Source of the DNA: CAWBNS01 sp964445105
Lineage (GTDB): Bacteria > Chlamydiota > Chlamydiia > Chlamydiales > JAJFMA01
Assembly: GCA_964445105.1 (NCBI GenBank)
Contig: CAYUJS010000004.1
Coordinates: 1-64,000 of the forward strand
Direction of reading: 5' to 3'
DNA length: 64,000 bases
The notes under the pieces are model-generated. The model was not told where the DNA came from. It saw only the letters and a list, made by a program, of their open reading frames with translations, and did no database searches. The stretch's first letter is position 1; each line of letters starts with the position of its first letter. Shown piece after piece: positions 1 to 9,611 of the stretch. The translations under genes and the position numbers were made by a program.

Positions 1-13
1 GGTGCAAGCCTAA

Positions 14-54
14 GGGCTAATTCAAAAAGGCGGGCCGATGGCCTAGGAATGTAG
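14..54. repeat. Left arm of a 41-bp inverted repeat
   Basis: This segment recurs in inverted orientation at 10869-10910 with only a few mismatches; both arms contain the core CCTAGG and the flanking GGGCCGATGG/CCATCGGCCC. The pair encloses about 10.8 kb holding secA, the YccA-like gene and the first phospholipase cassette. The gene remnant at 55-249 begins directly at the inner edge of this arm. It is probably the end of a mobile element or a recombination scar; no transposase lies at either arm. Confidence 0.65.
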
Positions 55-249
55 GGTAAAGAAAGGCAAGCAGCGGAATTGCGAGAGGCTGCGGATGAGA
101 TAAGACAAGTGACAGCGCTAGACTCATTGGACGCCACACTTTATTACGCGGTCACCAAATGGCCTCAGTGGGGGAGACAGCTCAAAAAGGAATATGACCT
201 TGCAAAGGAAAAACTGTCTAAAGATGGACTCGTTATCGACCAAGCCTGA
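55..249 (+). pseudogene. C-terminal remnant of an unrecognised gene
   Basis: One frame is open from the edge of the inverted repeat to a TGA at 247-249. It encodes about 64 residues of ordinary charged, helical composition, with a GRQLKKEYDLAKEKL stretch. There is no start codon: the only upstream ATG (49-51) is followed at once by TAG. The reading looks like the 3' end of a gene whose 5' part was removed or replaced when the repeat at 14-54 arrived. I do not recognise the family. It could also be chance open sequence, since it is short. Confidence 0.35.
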
Positions 250-352
250 AGCTTGCGTAGGGCCCGGGCGGCAGGCGGGGATAATGTTTCCGATGCGTAT
301 TCTTTATGGAATACCTTACTAGCGAGCTCGCATTTAGCGGCGGTAAAACTCG

Positions 353-3300
353 TTACTCTGTCGCATCTGGGTTCGATCCACAGCACTTCTTGTATTTTTT
401 GCCGCTTTCGCAAGGGCATGGCTCGTTGCGGTTGGGTTGGGCGAGCACGGTGACGGGTATGCCCTTCAGGCGCACTGGAGCGGCTTGTTGGTCTGCCTCT
501 TCCAGGTTCTGCGTGCCTTGAGCTTGCGGGGCTAGTGAGCGTCCGCGCTCTAGTTGCAGTTGACCCATTAGTTTTTGGAGGGTGCTATGATCATCTTGTT
601 GGACCAACTCCAAGCGGAATACATCGTGCGCGATGTTTGAGCGGAGTTTATGGCTGAGCTCATCGAAGAGGCGGAACGCTTCGTGTTTGAATTCCATAAG
701 GGGATCGCGTTGCCCCACAGAGCGTAGGCTAACGTCGGTACGTAGGTGATCCATGGCTAGCAAGTGCTCCTGCCACAGCTGGTCGAGGCGGCGGATCATA
801 AGGTCGCGCAAGGCCCGGTGGATGACGGTTTCGCTAGCGATGCCCGGAGCAAGGCTTATCTTTTTCGTCTCGCGGGCCATTTTTTCATTGAAAGCGGCAA
901 TAATTTTTTCTGCTGCGATTTCAGCGAGCTCGTCAGCTTCCTTGAGGTCGTCGTCAAATGTGCCCGGTTCGAAAGAGACGGGGAACACACCCATCAGCCA
1001 CTGACGATAGCCTTCCGGATCCCAGCCGCTTTCGTTGCTCTTATTAGTAAGGAACTGGTCAGATGCGGCTGCGTGGCAGACGGTGTGCAGCAGCTCGGTG
1101 GCGATTTCGATGGCGTTGTTGCGCTGCAGGATGTCGTTGCGGAAATCGTAGATCTCATGGCGTTGCTTGTTCATGACATCGTCGTATTCAAGCGTGTGTT
1201 TACGGATGGTGTAGTTGCGCTGCTCGACGCGTTTTTGAGCCGTTTCAATGGATTTATTGAGCATACGCGCGGAGATGGGCTCGCCTTCCGGTGGGCGGAA
1301 TTTTTGTAGCACGGCTGTCAGGCGTGGAGATGCGAAGAGGCGCATTAGCGAATCCTCGAAGGAGACGAAAAATTTAGAGTTGCCTGGATCGCCTTGGCGA
1401 GCGCAGCGACCGCGCAGCTGGCGATCGATCCGGCGCGACTGGTGGCGGGTTGTGCCGATGACGTAGAGGCCGCCTATGCCTGCAATCTCTTGGCCTAGTT
1501 TGATATCGGTGCCGCGGCCGGCCATGTTGGTGGCGACGGTGATGGCGGCGCGTTGACCGGCTTTGGCGATGATTTCGGCTTCCTGGGCGTGGTTTTTCGC
1601 GTTTAGCACGGTGTGCGGTAGGTTGTTCTGCTTGAGAATACGCGATAATTTTTCAGATATCTCCACCGATTCAGTGCCAATAAGAATAGGGCGGCCAGCT
1701 TCGTGCACTTGTCGGACATCTTTCAGAAGAGCAGCGTATTTTTCTCGTTCCGACATGTAGATTTCATCGTTGAAGTCTTTGCGAATGCAAGTTTTATGGG
1801 TGGGGATCTCGAGCACATCGAGTTTGTAAATTTCTTTAAACTCTCCTGCTTCGGTCATGGCGGTACCGGTCATACCGGAGATTTTTTTATACATGCGGAA
1901 GTAGTTCTGGAGGGTGATGGTAGCGTAGGTTTGAGTTTCTTGCTGGATAGCAACTCCTTCCTTGGCTTCGATGGCTTGGTGAAGTCCGTCGGAGAAACGC
2001 CGCCCAGGCTGTGGTCTACCGGTGTTTTCATCGACGATAATGACTTTACCATCCTGCACCATGTAGTCGATGTCGCGCTCCATCATGAGGTGCGCGCGGA
2101 GTAGTTGGCGTAGATTATGGGCGCGTTCTTTGCGGTTAATATCATCCTGTTGGATGCTTAGCTTGCGCTGCATTTTGGCTTCGTCATCCAGATTGGGGTC
2201 TTCGTCGATCAACAGGTATTCGTGGCTGATGTCCATCATGACGAAGTCGTTGGATAGGCTGTCTGTGGTGCATTCTTGCCAAGCGTGAATGCCCTTATCT
2301 GTCACTTCAAACTCACTGGATTTTTCATCAACAGTAATGTAGAGGTCGGCGATGGCTTTGTGTCGCTCTTCTTTATTCTGGTCGCTGTAGTAGTAGAGGT
2401 CCCATTGATCGATACCGGCGCGGATATCCGGCTCTTCTTTGAGCCTCTTGAGGACTTTATTTTGCGGCGTGCCTTTTCCGACGAGCCATAGCTTACGCAG
2501 GGCCTCTTGGGCATTTTTACTGCCGAGGTTGATGTTGGGCTCCTCGAGGACATTCCTGGCCTCGGTAGCCAGACGGTTGCAGAGGTCGCGTTGGCGGCGT
2601 ACTAGCGTACTTACGCTATCTTTCAGCTGGTCGTACATTTGACGGCTCTCAGGCACGGGGCCGGAAATGATAAGCGGGGTACGTGCTTCGTCAATGAGGA
2701 CGGAGTCGACTTCATCGATCAGCGCGAAGAAGTGGTCGCGCTGTACTTGCTCTTCTTTTCTACGCGCTAAGCTATTGTCGCGCAGATAGTCGAAGCCAAA
2801 CTCAGCGGCTGTGCCGTAGAGAACGTCGCATTGGTAGAGGGCTTTACGTTTGTCGGTAGGGGTATCTGTGGTAAGCGCACCGGTTGTTAAACCAAGCCAG
2901 CGCAAGATAGTGCCGACCCATTGGCAATCTCTCTCGACAAGGTAGTCGTTAACTGTGACGAGATGGACAGATTTGCCAGAAAGGGCGTTGAGATAGAGAG
3001 GGAGGACGGCTGTGAGGGTTTTTCCTTCACCTGTGTGCATTTCAGCGATACAGCCGCTGTGCATGGCTATGCCGCCGATGAGCTGCACATCGTAGGGGAC
3101 CATGTCCCATTTTTGGTCATAACCTGATACGTGTACTTCAGTTCCACAGAGTCGCGAGCAGGCTTCTTTGACGACAGCAAAGGCCTCCGGCAAGATTTGG
3201 TCTAATGTCTCACCCTTGGTCAATCGCTCACGAAATTCCACTGTCTTTGCTTTGAGCTCGTTATCGCTTAGAGGCTTTATACGCTCATGCGAAGCATGGA

Positions 3301-3379
3301 TCTGGGTCACGACCTTTTTAAAACGACGCACAGCACGCTCTTGCGAGGTGCCAAAGATCCACTTTAGAAACTGAAACAT
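353..3379 (-). CDS. secA: Preprotein translocase ATPase SecA
   Basis: SecA is the motor ATPase that pushes unfolded preproteins through the SecYEG channel at the inner membrane. The product is 1008 residues, somewhat longer than E. coli SecA. Visible marks are the Walker A segment MHTGEGKT near residue 110, the DEVDSVLIDEARTPLIISG segment (Walker B and following), the TNMAGRGTDI helicase motif, and a C-terminal SEC-C zinc motif of the C-x-C-x8-C-C type (CPCESGKKYKKCC) for SecB or ribosome contact. In C. trachomatis secA lies close to psd (established, from memory). Here about 16 kb of accessory genes separate them. The start at 3379 gives the usual MFQFLKWIFG-type N-terminus. Confidence 0.97.
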   Translation of the reverse strand: MFQFLKWIFGTSQERAVRRFKKVVTQIHASHERIKPLSDNELKAKTVEFRERLTKGETLDQILPEAFAVVKEACSRLCGTEVHVSGYDQKWDMVPYDVQLIGGIAMHSGCIAEMHTGEGKTLTAVLPLYLNALSGKSVHLVTVNDYLVERDCQWVGTILRWLGLTTGALTTDTPTDKRKALYQCDVLYGTAAEFGFDYLRDNSLARRKEEQVQRDHFFALIDEVDSVLIDEARTPLIISGPVPESRQMYDQLKDSVSTLVRRQRDLCNRLATEARNVLEEPNINLGSKNAQEALRKLWLVGKGTPQNKVLKRLKEEPDIRAGIDQWDLYYYSDQNKEERHKAIADLYITVDEKSSEFEVTDKGIHAWQECTTDSLSNDFVMMDISHEYLLIDEDPNLDDEAKMQRKLSIQQDDINRKERAHNLRQLLRAHLMMERDIDYMVQDGKVIIVDENTGRPQPGRRFSDGLHQAIEAKEGVAIQQETQTYATITLQNYFRMYKKISGMTGTAMTEAGEFKEIYKLDVLEIPTHKTCIRKDFNDEIYMSEREKYAALLKDVRQVHEAGRPILIGTESVEISEKLSRILKQNNLPHTVLNAKNHAQEAEIIAKAGQRAAITVATNMAGRGTDIKLGQEIAGIGGLYVIGTTRHQSRRIDRQLRGRCARQGDPGNSKFFVSFEDSLMRLFASPRLTAVLQKFRPPEGEPISARMLNKSIETAQKRVEQRNYTIRKHTLEYDDVMNKQRHEIYDFRNDILQRNNAIEIATELLHTVCHAAASDQFLTNKSNESGWDPEGYRQWLMGVFPVSFEPGTFDDDLKEADELAEIAAEKIIAAFNEKMARETKKISLAPGIASETVIHRALRDLMIRRLDQLWQEHLLAMDHLRTDVSLRSVGQRDPLMEFKHEAFRLFDELSHKLRSNIAHDVFRLELVQQDDHSTLQKLMGQLQLERGRSLAPQAQGTQNLEEADQQAAPVRLKGIPVTVLAQPNRNEPCPCESGKKYKKCCGSNPDATE

Positions 3380-3442
3380 CTGAATACCAACCCCTTTGAA
3401 TTAAGTAGCGAAGTATGGAGGAGCAGGGCGTTTTTTTCAATA

Positions 3443-3817
3443 TTATTGCGGGCAAAAGCCCCCTCGTTTTTTTCGCTTCGCGCCTTCTCTCCGCGCTTCG
3501 AAATGGAGGTAGATCGCAGATGTCAAAAAGAGAGTGACCAGCTGAGAAACGAGGAGGCTGCCGATGATGACAAGGCCCAGAGGGCGGCGGGATTCGTACC
3601 CGGCGCCGAGCGCGATGAGCACCGCGCTCATGCACAAAGGACAAGAAAAATAGTAACGCGTACGTAGCGATGGCCGTTGGGTTTTTTTATATCGATAAAA
3701 TATTTTAAAAATAAATGAACAAACTGAATAAAAGTGACGAAGGTACGGAACGCGAAAAGCTTGCAGATCCCGTTGTACAAAATAGCGTTGGGGGCGCATA
3801 ATTCGGAATTTAGTCAC
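3443..3817 (-). CDS. Small predicted membrane protein
   Basis: The frame encodes up to 124 residues from a GTG, or 118 from an in-frame ATG at 3799. The C-terminal half has a CPLC motif followed by two hydrophobic stretches (around residues 60-72 and 80-105), and the tail is very basic. The N-terminal third is rich in aromatic and basic residues and may be untranslated, with the true start further in. It lies between secA and the divergent YccA-like gene, on the secA strand and upstream of it. No family is recognised, and its reality as a gene is uncertain. Confidence 0.4.
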   Translation of the reverse strand: MTKFRIMRPQRYFVQRDLQAFRVPYLRHFYSVCSFIFKIFYRYKKTQRPSLRTRYYFSCPLCMSAVLIALGAGYESRRPLGLVIIGSLLVSQLVTLFLTSAIYLHFEARREGAKRKKRGGFCPQ

Positions 3818-3843
3818 TTATTTAATCAAATAGGAGGAGCTTC

Positions 3844-4593
3844 ATGCGTACATCGAATCCAGCGTTAACCCCATCTACGTTTAACGACCTGCAGCCTAGA
3901 TCAGTGCGAGGGGAGTTCATGACAATCGGCGGTGCGATTAATCGCACTGCGATGCTATTACTGTTGGTTGTTCTGAGCGCAGGCTACACTTGGAACCTCT
4001 TTTTAAAGGCGGGTGATCCGAATGTTCTTGGCCCGTGGATGCTTGGCGGGGCTATCGCAGGCCTGGTGACAGCTGTCGCCACGGCTTTTAAGAAAGAGTG
4101 GTCGCCAGTGACCGCTCCGCTCTATGCGATTTTCCAAGGCCTTTTTCTGGGTGGGATCTCCTCGATCATGGAGGCACAGTATCCCGGTATCGTGATTCAA
4201 GCTGTCGGGGCCACCTTTGCTACGCTGGGAGTGATGCTTTTTCTCTACAAAACAGGCACTATTCAGCCCACGGAAAAATTTACTTTCGGCCTAGTGGCAG
4301 CTACTGGGGCCGTGGCTGTGATCTACCTTGGCGCTTGGATTTTGAGCTTCTTTGGCGTCTCTTCGAACATTTTGTTCGGGAACGGGCTGATTGGGATTGG
4401 CTTCAGCTTAGTTGTGGCCGGCATTGCCGCCCTTAATCTGATCCTCGATTTTGCCATCATCGAGCAGGGTGCGCAACGCGGTATGCCACGTTACATGGAG
4501 TGGTACGGCGCGTTCGCTTTGATGGTGACTCTGATCTGGTTGTACCTAGAGATTTTGCGCCTACTAAGCAAACTGCGAAGCCGAGAGAGCTAG
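3844..4593 (+). CDS. Bax inhibitor-1 / YccA family membrane protein
   Basis: The 249-residue product has a soluble N-terminus of about 30 residues, then about seven hydrophobic segments spread to the end, as in the BI-1/YccA family of pH-sensitive calcium-leak channels and FtsH modulators. Supporting marks are the paired acidic residues in the last helices (NLILDFAIIEQGA) and the C-terminal MEWYGAFALMVTLIWLYLEILRL pattern typical of the family. A strong ribosome site (AGGAGG) stands a few bases before the ATG. Whether it acts on FtsH, calcium or host cell death is not shown by the sequence. Confidence 0.85.
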   Translation: MRTSNPALTPSTFNDLQPRSVRGEFMTIGGAINRTAMLLLLVVLSAGYTWNLFLKAGDPNVLGPWMLGGAIAGLVTAVATAFKKEWSPVTAPLYAIFQGLFLGGISSIMEAQYPGIVIQAVGATFATLGVMLFLYKTGTIQPTEKFTFGLVAATGAVAVIYLGAWILSFFGVSSNILFGNGLIGIGFSLVVAGIAALNLILDFAIIEQGAQRGMPRYMEWYGAFALMVTLIWLYLEILRLLSKLRSRES

Positions 4594-4605
4594 CAATTTA
4601 ACGCA

Positions 4606-4643
4606 AAGCTACCTGTAGGGGTCCTAGCTCCTGCAGGTAGCTT
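4606..4643 (+). terminator. Hairpin downstream of the YccA-like gene
   Basis: A perfect 10-bp stem (AAGCTACCTG with CAGGTAGCTT), extended by inner AGG/CCT pairing, starts about 12 bases after the stop codon. No T-tract follows. It may be a factor-aided terminator or an mRNA 3'-end stabiliser. Confidence 0.45.
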
Positions 4644-5106
4644 GTAGCTATCGCTCGCTTGAAGCTCGTTCTAGATTTCTCAAAAGAGAGCTTGAGCTTT
4701 GTGTGGTGTCAGTGTGGCGAAAATAGTAATTACTGCCCTGATAGGGCTGCTTCAAATAGTCCCACAGGCATTTTATAAAAGCCCCCTCAGCGAACGCTAG
4801 CGTCTGAAAGTCTGCTCGCGTTTTTACAGACGGTTTTGCCTGGCAGACCGATGTTTCTGCCTAGCTGAGCAGCTCGCGCGTCTGCTTTGAGGGTTAGCTT
4901 TGTCTGCATCTTATAGATAGCGGTGGACGCGTGAGAAAATATTCGTGCGCGCTCAGAAAATAATATAGGTCGCATGTCCCTCGTTAGCACCTGGACAGGT
5001 AGCGTTGGTTATTTTTCTTGAAGAGCGGACTTCTTTCCCGCCCGATTAGCGCAAGCTAGAATTTTGCCGATAGCTAAAGAGTCCAGATCTCTACAAGCAG
5101 CATTAT
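4644..5106. other. Gene-free spacer before the first cassette
   Basis: No convincing coding sequence was found. Frames that are open here have no start context or family resemblance. The spacer is followed by a MITE-like element and then the cassette promoter region. Confidence 0.5.
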
Positions 5107-5262
5107 CAGTAGCTCCAGCTAAAAAAAGAAGCCGATTGGCTCTGAAATAGCCATGAACCTCATTTTGTTTTTATCCGCAGCTAAGATTACGAACTCTTGG
5201 CGAACTAAGCGTGCTGTCACTTACCCGTGAGACCTTTTCTTTTTTTAACGGGAACTGCTGCA
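5107..5262 (+). mobile_element. MITE-like element, family 1, copy a
   Basis: About 156 bp. It opens with CAGTAGCTCCAGCTAAAAAA and closes with TTTTTTTAACGGGAACTGCT, an imperfect terminal inverted repeat around a consensus GCAGTTCCCGCTAAAAAA. Internal landmarks shared with other copies are GCCGAYTGGCTC, then CCTCATTTTG, then a GCTGTCA block. It encodes nothing. Confidence 0.7.
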
Positions 5263-5271
5263 GCATTATGT

Positions 5272-5391
5272 GGTTTTTATTTTTGAAATAAAAGAAGTTA
5301 TATTCTAACGTGGGTTGCTCCGCGGAATCCGAAAGGGGTTAGCGAAAATTTTTGGAATGTAGAGTTTACGCCTCACTCAAAGGGAGCATTC
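5272..5391 (+). promoter_or_regulatory. Candidate promoter/leader shared by both patatin cassettes
   Basis: The stretch TAAAAGAAGTTATA, followed by GAATCCGAA and AGAGTTTACGC.TCACTCAAAGGGA, precedes both patatin genes (5272-5391 and 13355-13455). Conservation of noncoding sequence between the two cassettes suggests a common promoter and leader. A TATATT hexamer near 5296 is a possible -10 box, with only a weak T-rich -35. The AAGGGA box 6-10 bases before the ATG is the likely ribosome site. Confidence 0.45.
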
Positions 5392-6759
5392 ATGAACACA
5401 GCCCAATTTCATGGTTTGGATAAAGAGGCCTTGTTGGTCAAAACCTGGCCATGTGCTAGGGGAACGGTTGGCCTTTACCTTTGCCCTGGCCAAAAGGCAG
5501 AGGCGCTTGTCCGAGATATCGACAATAAAGTATCTCATATTTCCCAGCTTTGGATTTCTGGGTTGCCGGCTGCGTTCTTGGAGGGATCGATAGAAGCACA
5601 GCGTCGATGCTTATCCCAGACATGCATTCGCTTGTCTCCCGTCCAGCCTGGTGGTTATCGGCTCTACATCGACCCGAGGCTAAACGGCGGCATGTTTAAA
5701 ATGGCGTCTTCGAACCTGTCCGTTCCACTAGATATCGACCAGCTCCTCCGCCATCCTGTAGCTTTTCAGCCCCAGCCCTTGGAGGTCGGAAGCGACGGTC
5801 GTTTCAAAATTCTTTCACTAGATGGGGGTGGGACGCGTGGCATTATCCCCCTAAAAATTTTGTCCTATCTGGAAACGCTAATCGGCCCCGCCCATGAAAC
5901 GTTTGATTTGATTGGGGGTACCTCGACCGGTGGAATGATTGCCCTAGGGCTTGCCAAGGCCATCCCGGCTACAGCCATTCTAGATATATACCTTAATCGG
6001 TCTGACGAATTGTTCGTGAAGAATAGCCATCCCTGGATCCATAATGCCGTCGCAACTGTCGCTGGCGCTGTAGGACCGGGCAGGGAAACCTTGTTGAAGG
6101 CTCTGTTCAATAGTCCTGTTTACTCTGACGTTGGAATTAGAAGTATCACAAATGAGCTGTTCGGGCAAAGCGTGATGAAAGATGCGCTAACCAATTTATT
6201 GGTTACCGCGGTAGATATTACCTTGCCCCACTCTCCGAGGACCTATTTTTTCCATAACCTCGACCGGCCTTCTGCATTTTATGCGATGCAGGACGTAGCC
6301 CGTGCAACTTCTTCTGCTCCCACCTACTTGCCCCATGTTCAGCTGGGCGGCTTCAAATACGTTGATGGGGGACTTACCTGCAATAACCCGGCCCTTGAAT
6401 GTTACCTGCATGCTAGCGCTAACGGCATACAGGCTGAATCCCAATACTGCCTCTCTTTGGGGACCGGTTTCTCCGACGTCGAAGGGATCGGTGATGATAA
6501 TCATAACCTCCTTTATTGGGCCCGCTCAATTTTCCCTACCGTCAGCAGCGCGGCATCAAATACGGTCGATGAACGGCTTGCAGGTATCTTAAGCGACCGT
6601 TACTGGAGGATTACTCCCTACTTAGAACATGAAATCCCTCTGGACGCTCACACGTCAGAGAAGCTGCAGCTGCTCGAAGATTTGGGGCAGCAGCTTGTCG
6701 AGGAGCGTCAGGACAATTTGCGGGGCATTGCTCGCACACTCAGGCCCGACTTATCTTAG
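5392..6759 (+). CDS. Patatin-like phospholipase, cassette 1
   Basis: Patatins are lipid acyl hydrolases (phospholipase A type) with a Ser-Asp dyad. All marks are present: the oxyanion segment DGGGTRG at residues 144-150, the nucleophile elbow GTSTG at 176-180 with Ser178, and the catalytic Asp in DGG at 325-327. Residues 1-135 lie before the catalytic fold and end in a RLYIDPRLNGGMF segment that looks related to the N-terminal part of the hydrophobic proteins encoded next to it. There is no Sec signal peptide. In intracellular bacteria such enzymes often act on host membranes after type III or IV secretion (known family behaviour). Secretion here is inferred. The next gene starts 25 bases on, so the genes are probably co-transcribed. 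Confidence 0.9.
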   Translation: MNTAQFHGLDKEALLVKTWPCARGTVGLYLCPGQKAEALVRDIDNKVSHISQLWISGLPAAFLEGSIEAQRRCLSQTCIRLSPVQPGGYRLYIDPRLNGGMFKMASSNLSVPLDIDQLLRHPVAFQPQPLEVGSDGRFKILSLDGGGTRGIIPLKILSYLETLIGPAHETFDLIGGTSTGGMIALGLAKAIPATAILDIYLNRSDELFVKNSHPWIHNAVATVAGAVGPGRETLLKALFNSPVYSDVGIRSITNELFGQSVMKDALTNLLVTAVDITLPHSPRTYFFHNLDRPSAFYAMQDVARATSSAPTYLPHVQLGGFKYVDGGLTCNNPALECYLHASANGIQAESQYCLSLGTGFSDVEGIGDDNHNLLYWARSIFPTVSSAASNTVDERLAGILSDRYWRITPYLEHEIPLDAHTSEKLQLLEDLGQQLVEERQDNLRGIARTLRPDLS

Positions 6760-6784
6760 TGAAATTAACAATAAAGGATTTAGG

Positions 6785-7966
6785 ATGGAAGCAACAAACA
6801 ACTGCTCTGGAATAGAAAGCTGTGGCCTGTCAGGACAGCGGCTGGCCTTTTCCGTAAGAACAAAAAAAGCCGAACAGCTAGTCATTTTTTTTAAAGAAAC
6901 CCTCTCGGAGAGTTGTTTTCTTAGAATCCAAGACGGCTGGAAGCGGTTGTATTCTCACGACGTACCAAAAGAATTGGTGAATAGAACACCCTCACAGCTG
7001 AGCGGCCTATTGCAAGCAGCTAGCCTCCAGATCTCGCAATTTGATAACGGTGATTGTAGGCTTTCTCTGCGCTTAGGGTTAAAAGGCGGCATGTTTCATC
7101 GGGATATTGTCCGGCTGAATGCAATAGAAGGTTATCAGCAAATGATTGCTCAAGTGGAAAGAGATTTCCTTGCGATCCCGGTTACAGTGATAGACCCTTC
7201 TACTGGTGCTCTTGTCAAGGTTGCGGCCGCTGTGGGCGTGGGGGCACTAGGTGCAGGTTTGGGGCTGGGCGCTGCCGCTCTTCTTGTTCTTGCTACTAAC
7301 CCGGCTGGTTGGGCTGTGATGGGGGTAGGTGTCGCGGTTGGCCTTATCGGTGCAGTCATATTCGGAGCTTGCGGGTGGCTATTTGCTTCCAAAGGCTTGG
7401 ATGCGCACAACAGAGAGGCAGAACAAGATAAAGAAAAATTAAATAATATATTTGAAAAATTTGCTGAGATTCAAATCGACCTTGACAATCACGATTCCGC
7501 AGGTGCTGCTACAAAGTCTGTGCAGTTGTATCAGCAGCTACGAAATGATGGATACATAAAAAATGCAACTAATTATGGTTTTGAATTAGATAATCGTTCA
7601 TTTAATTCATTGGTTAGACACTTCAAAAAGACGCAGAGAGCTTCTGTTTTGTTTACAGCAAAGTTTCTAATTTTATCGGTGCTTGCTAGTATGCCAGCGG
7701 ATTTTGGCGAAGGACAGTTGCCCCGCCTTCGTCCAACAGGAGCTATTATCAATCGATTAGAAGAGTTGATTGATCAATCAGGGCGCATTGCTGACGATCC
7801 GATTGTCCAAAGTGCTTATTTTATTCTTGGTGATTTGCTATACAAGACGCAATGTTATGATCAGTCAATAAATTATTTTGGGCGTATATTGCCTGCAAAT
7901 GCAGAGATATATCAAAATGCTCAGCTAGTAATCACGCATATAAGGGGTCTACAAAGAGTCATATAA
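6785..7966 (+). CDS. Inc-like paired-hydrophobic protein A, cassette 1
   Basis: The 393-residue product has three parts. Residues 1-105 form a module that ends in RLSLRLGLKGGMF and resembles the patatin N-terminus. Residues 145-202 form a glycine/alanine-rich double hydrophobic segment with a short NPAGW turn. Residues 210-393 form a helical region with the conserved blocks DGYIKNATNYGFEL and LFTAKFLILSVLASMPADF and a TPR-like end. Closely spaced paired hydrophobic segments are the hallmark of chlamydial inclusion membrane proteins, so an Inc role is a reasonable inference. ATG 6785 was chosen because AAAGGATTTAGG stands before it and paralogues start at the matching place. Paralogues lie at 9612, 14848 and 16141. 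Confidence 0.75.
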   Translation: MEATNNCSGIESCGLSGQRLAFSVRTKKAEQLVIFFKETLSESCFLRIQDGWKRLYSHDVPKELVNRTPSQLSGLLQAASLQISQFDNGDCRLSLRLGLKGGMFHRDIVRLNAIEGYQQMIAQVERDFLAIPVTVIDPSTGALVKVAAAVGVGALGAGLGLGAAALLVLATNPAGWAVMGVGVAVGLIGAVIFGACGWLFASKGLDAHNREAEQDKEKLNNIFEKFAEIQIDLDNHDSAGAATKSVQLYQQLRNDGYIKNATNYGFELDNRSFNSLVRHFKKTQRASVLFTAKFLILSVLASMPADFGEGQLPRLRPTGAIINRLEELIDQSGRIADDPIVQSAYFILGDLLYKTQCYDQSINYFGRILPANAEIYQNAQLVITHIRGLQRVI

Positions 7967-8014
7967 CAAGTTAGGTTAACCGATTTGTAAATTAAATAGT
8001 AAAAAAGGATTAGG

Positions 8015-9514
8015 ATGTTTTCAAATTTCAGCTTTAGCTCGTCTAGCGCCGTTCCTCGAGAACATGGCCTAGATACGGTTTCGGTGGAACTTTTACAGAC
8101 CCCTCAGGACAGGGAATCATACCTCAATTATTTGCTACACAATCCTGAATTGTCCCCCCTGCAAAAGCTATTCGGTCTGCAAGCGCCTGAGGAAGTCTGC
8201 CAGAAAAAAATAGGGGCGCACGCCAGAAGATTGTATTTGTACATACACCCGGACAAAGTCCCTGAACCAGAGAGAGAGCGTTGTACTCACCTGTTCAGGC
8301 TGGTGAAAGAAGCTGAAGAGGCAGCTTCTTCGGCCAGCTCTTGGGATAATAAAACAATCATCCCTCCTTTGGGCCCCTGGTCGAGTTATTTTGACCCCGT
8401 GCAGATAGTCTTGGATGCGATAAAAGATGGCAAGTGGTTGGAGGCTAAAAGGCTATGTGAAACCGCACGGAACCATTTAGAGGAAGATAAGCTATCTGTT
8501 TTGAAGAGCATTATTCTGGCGCGCTTGGGGGAGCTACCAGCAGCCATCGAAGCTGTTCCTCCCGGCGCAGACCAGCTAAGGCAAATTTGGCTGCAGTATC
8601 AAATAATTATGGAAAGGGCACAGCTTGACCAGAGCTCCGTAGGAGAATCGGAATGCCACGACCTGTTAAATAAAATGAAATCAGTTAGCATCTCTGGCCT
8701 ACCTGTTAATATTTCTTCTCATTTCTTATACAAATTATTGATGGAATTCTACTTGCAGCGCGGAGATTTACTTAGCTACCAGAGGTATCTGCGTGAAGCA
8801 ATTCGCTCCTGTCCCTCCTGTCTCGAGCATGAGAAAAGGCAGCTTATCCAAACCCTCAGGCGATATTTAGTAGAAAATTACACGCAGTACGAAAACGAGC
8901 CAGAAAATCCAAATTTTATAGATCAGGTAAAGCCTGCAGAAGAAATTGAAAGGCTAAAACCGTCAATTTTCAAGAGTACGACAAAAATATTGGTAACTTT
9001 AAATATGAAGAAAGCCGCCAAAGCTCTCGAAAACTTAGACGTTTGTGGGGCTATAGGGATCATAGAAAATGCTCTCGATGAGCTCGAGACTCCCCAGCCC
9101 CTCTTCAGCATTTTTTCGCCTTTATGTGGCTTTTTTCAAGAAGGTTTTCATGACAATTCAGCTAACCGAAAAAAGCTGAATATCTGTTATAACGTGTTGA
9201 AAGGGTCTGTCTACTTTGATCAGGGCGATATTGTTAAAGCAGCGCACCACTTTTCTCTAGTGGAAGACAAGCTTCTCTTAGGGTTAGTCTCGTTTGATCT
9301 ACATCAGTACGCGCGAGCGGTTGGGTTCTGGGAGAAACGAAACAACGAAGATGCCGATAGATACATCTTTGCTACCATCAACTATTGCGACACGTTTTAT
9401 ATCAGCGAAGATAGTAATTTTCACAGGGAGCAATTGGGTGAGGTGGATGAGAAACAGCTCCAGCTTATCGACAGGTTAAAAAAAGGTGCACGGGCAGGAG
9501 CGGGGCCGCTTTGA
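8015..9514 (+). CDS. J-domain protein with helical repeat region, cassette 1
   Basis: The 499-residue protein carries an HPDK motif at residues 78-81, inside a helical segment (about 31-105) with the look of a J domain, the Hsp70-activating module. No Gly/Phe linker, zinc finger or DnaJ C-terminal domain follows. Instead there are about 380 residues of TPR-like helices (for example DGKWLEAKRLCE, DQGDIVKAAHHFSL and LHQYARAVGFWEK). The protein may therefore dock DnaK or a host Hsp70 onto partners bound by the helical repeats. The start is set by AAAAAGGATTAGG before the ATG. Its paralogue at 18929 has the HPD at the same residue position. Confidence 0.7.
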   Translation: MFSNFSFSSSSAVPREHGLDTVSVELLQTPQDRESYLNYLLHNPELSPLQKLFGLQAPEEVCQKKIGAHARRLYLYIHPDKVPEPERERCTHLFRLVKEAEEAASSASSWDNKTIIPPLGPWSSYFDPVQIVLDAIKDGKWLEAKRLCETARNHLEEDKLSVLKSIILARLGELPAAIEAVPPGADQLRQIWLQYQIIMERAQLDQSSVGESECHDLLNKMKSVSISGLPVNISSHFLYKLLMEFYLQRGDLLSYQRYLREAIRSCPSCLEHEKRQLIQTLRRYLVENYTQYENEPENPNFIDQVKPAEEIERLKPSIFKSTTKILVTLNMKKAAKALENLDVCGAIGIIENALDELETPQPLFSIFSPLCGFFQEGFHDNSANRKKLNICYNVLKGSVYFDQGDIVKAAHHFSLVEDKLLLGLVSFDLHQYARAVGFWEKRNNEDADRYIFATINYCDTFYISEDSNFHREQLGEVDEKQLQLIDRLKKGARAGAGPL

Positions 9515-9611
9515 CCGAATCTCTGCGGCGGTAGCTGATGATGGTACTAACGCCGACATTGGGCTATATATATTTCAAGTGCTCTTGGGATTCAATAATA
9601 AAGGATTTAAA

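Noticed and set aside
350..400. A GGTTCGATCC stretch that looks like a tRNA T-arm
   Set aside because: It lies within the last codons of secA on the minus strand and there is no acceptor or anticodon arm around it.
3318..3644. 108-residue minus-strand frame overlapping the secA start
   Set aside because: It runs through the secA ribosome site and start, with no family resemblance.
4787..4990. Possible 67-residue gene on the minus strand
   Set aside because: No ribosome site, no homology seen, composition like random translated sequence.
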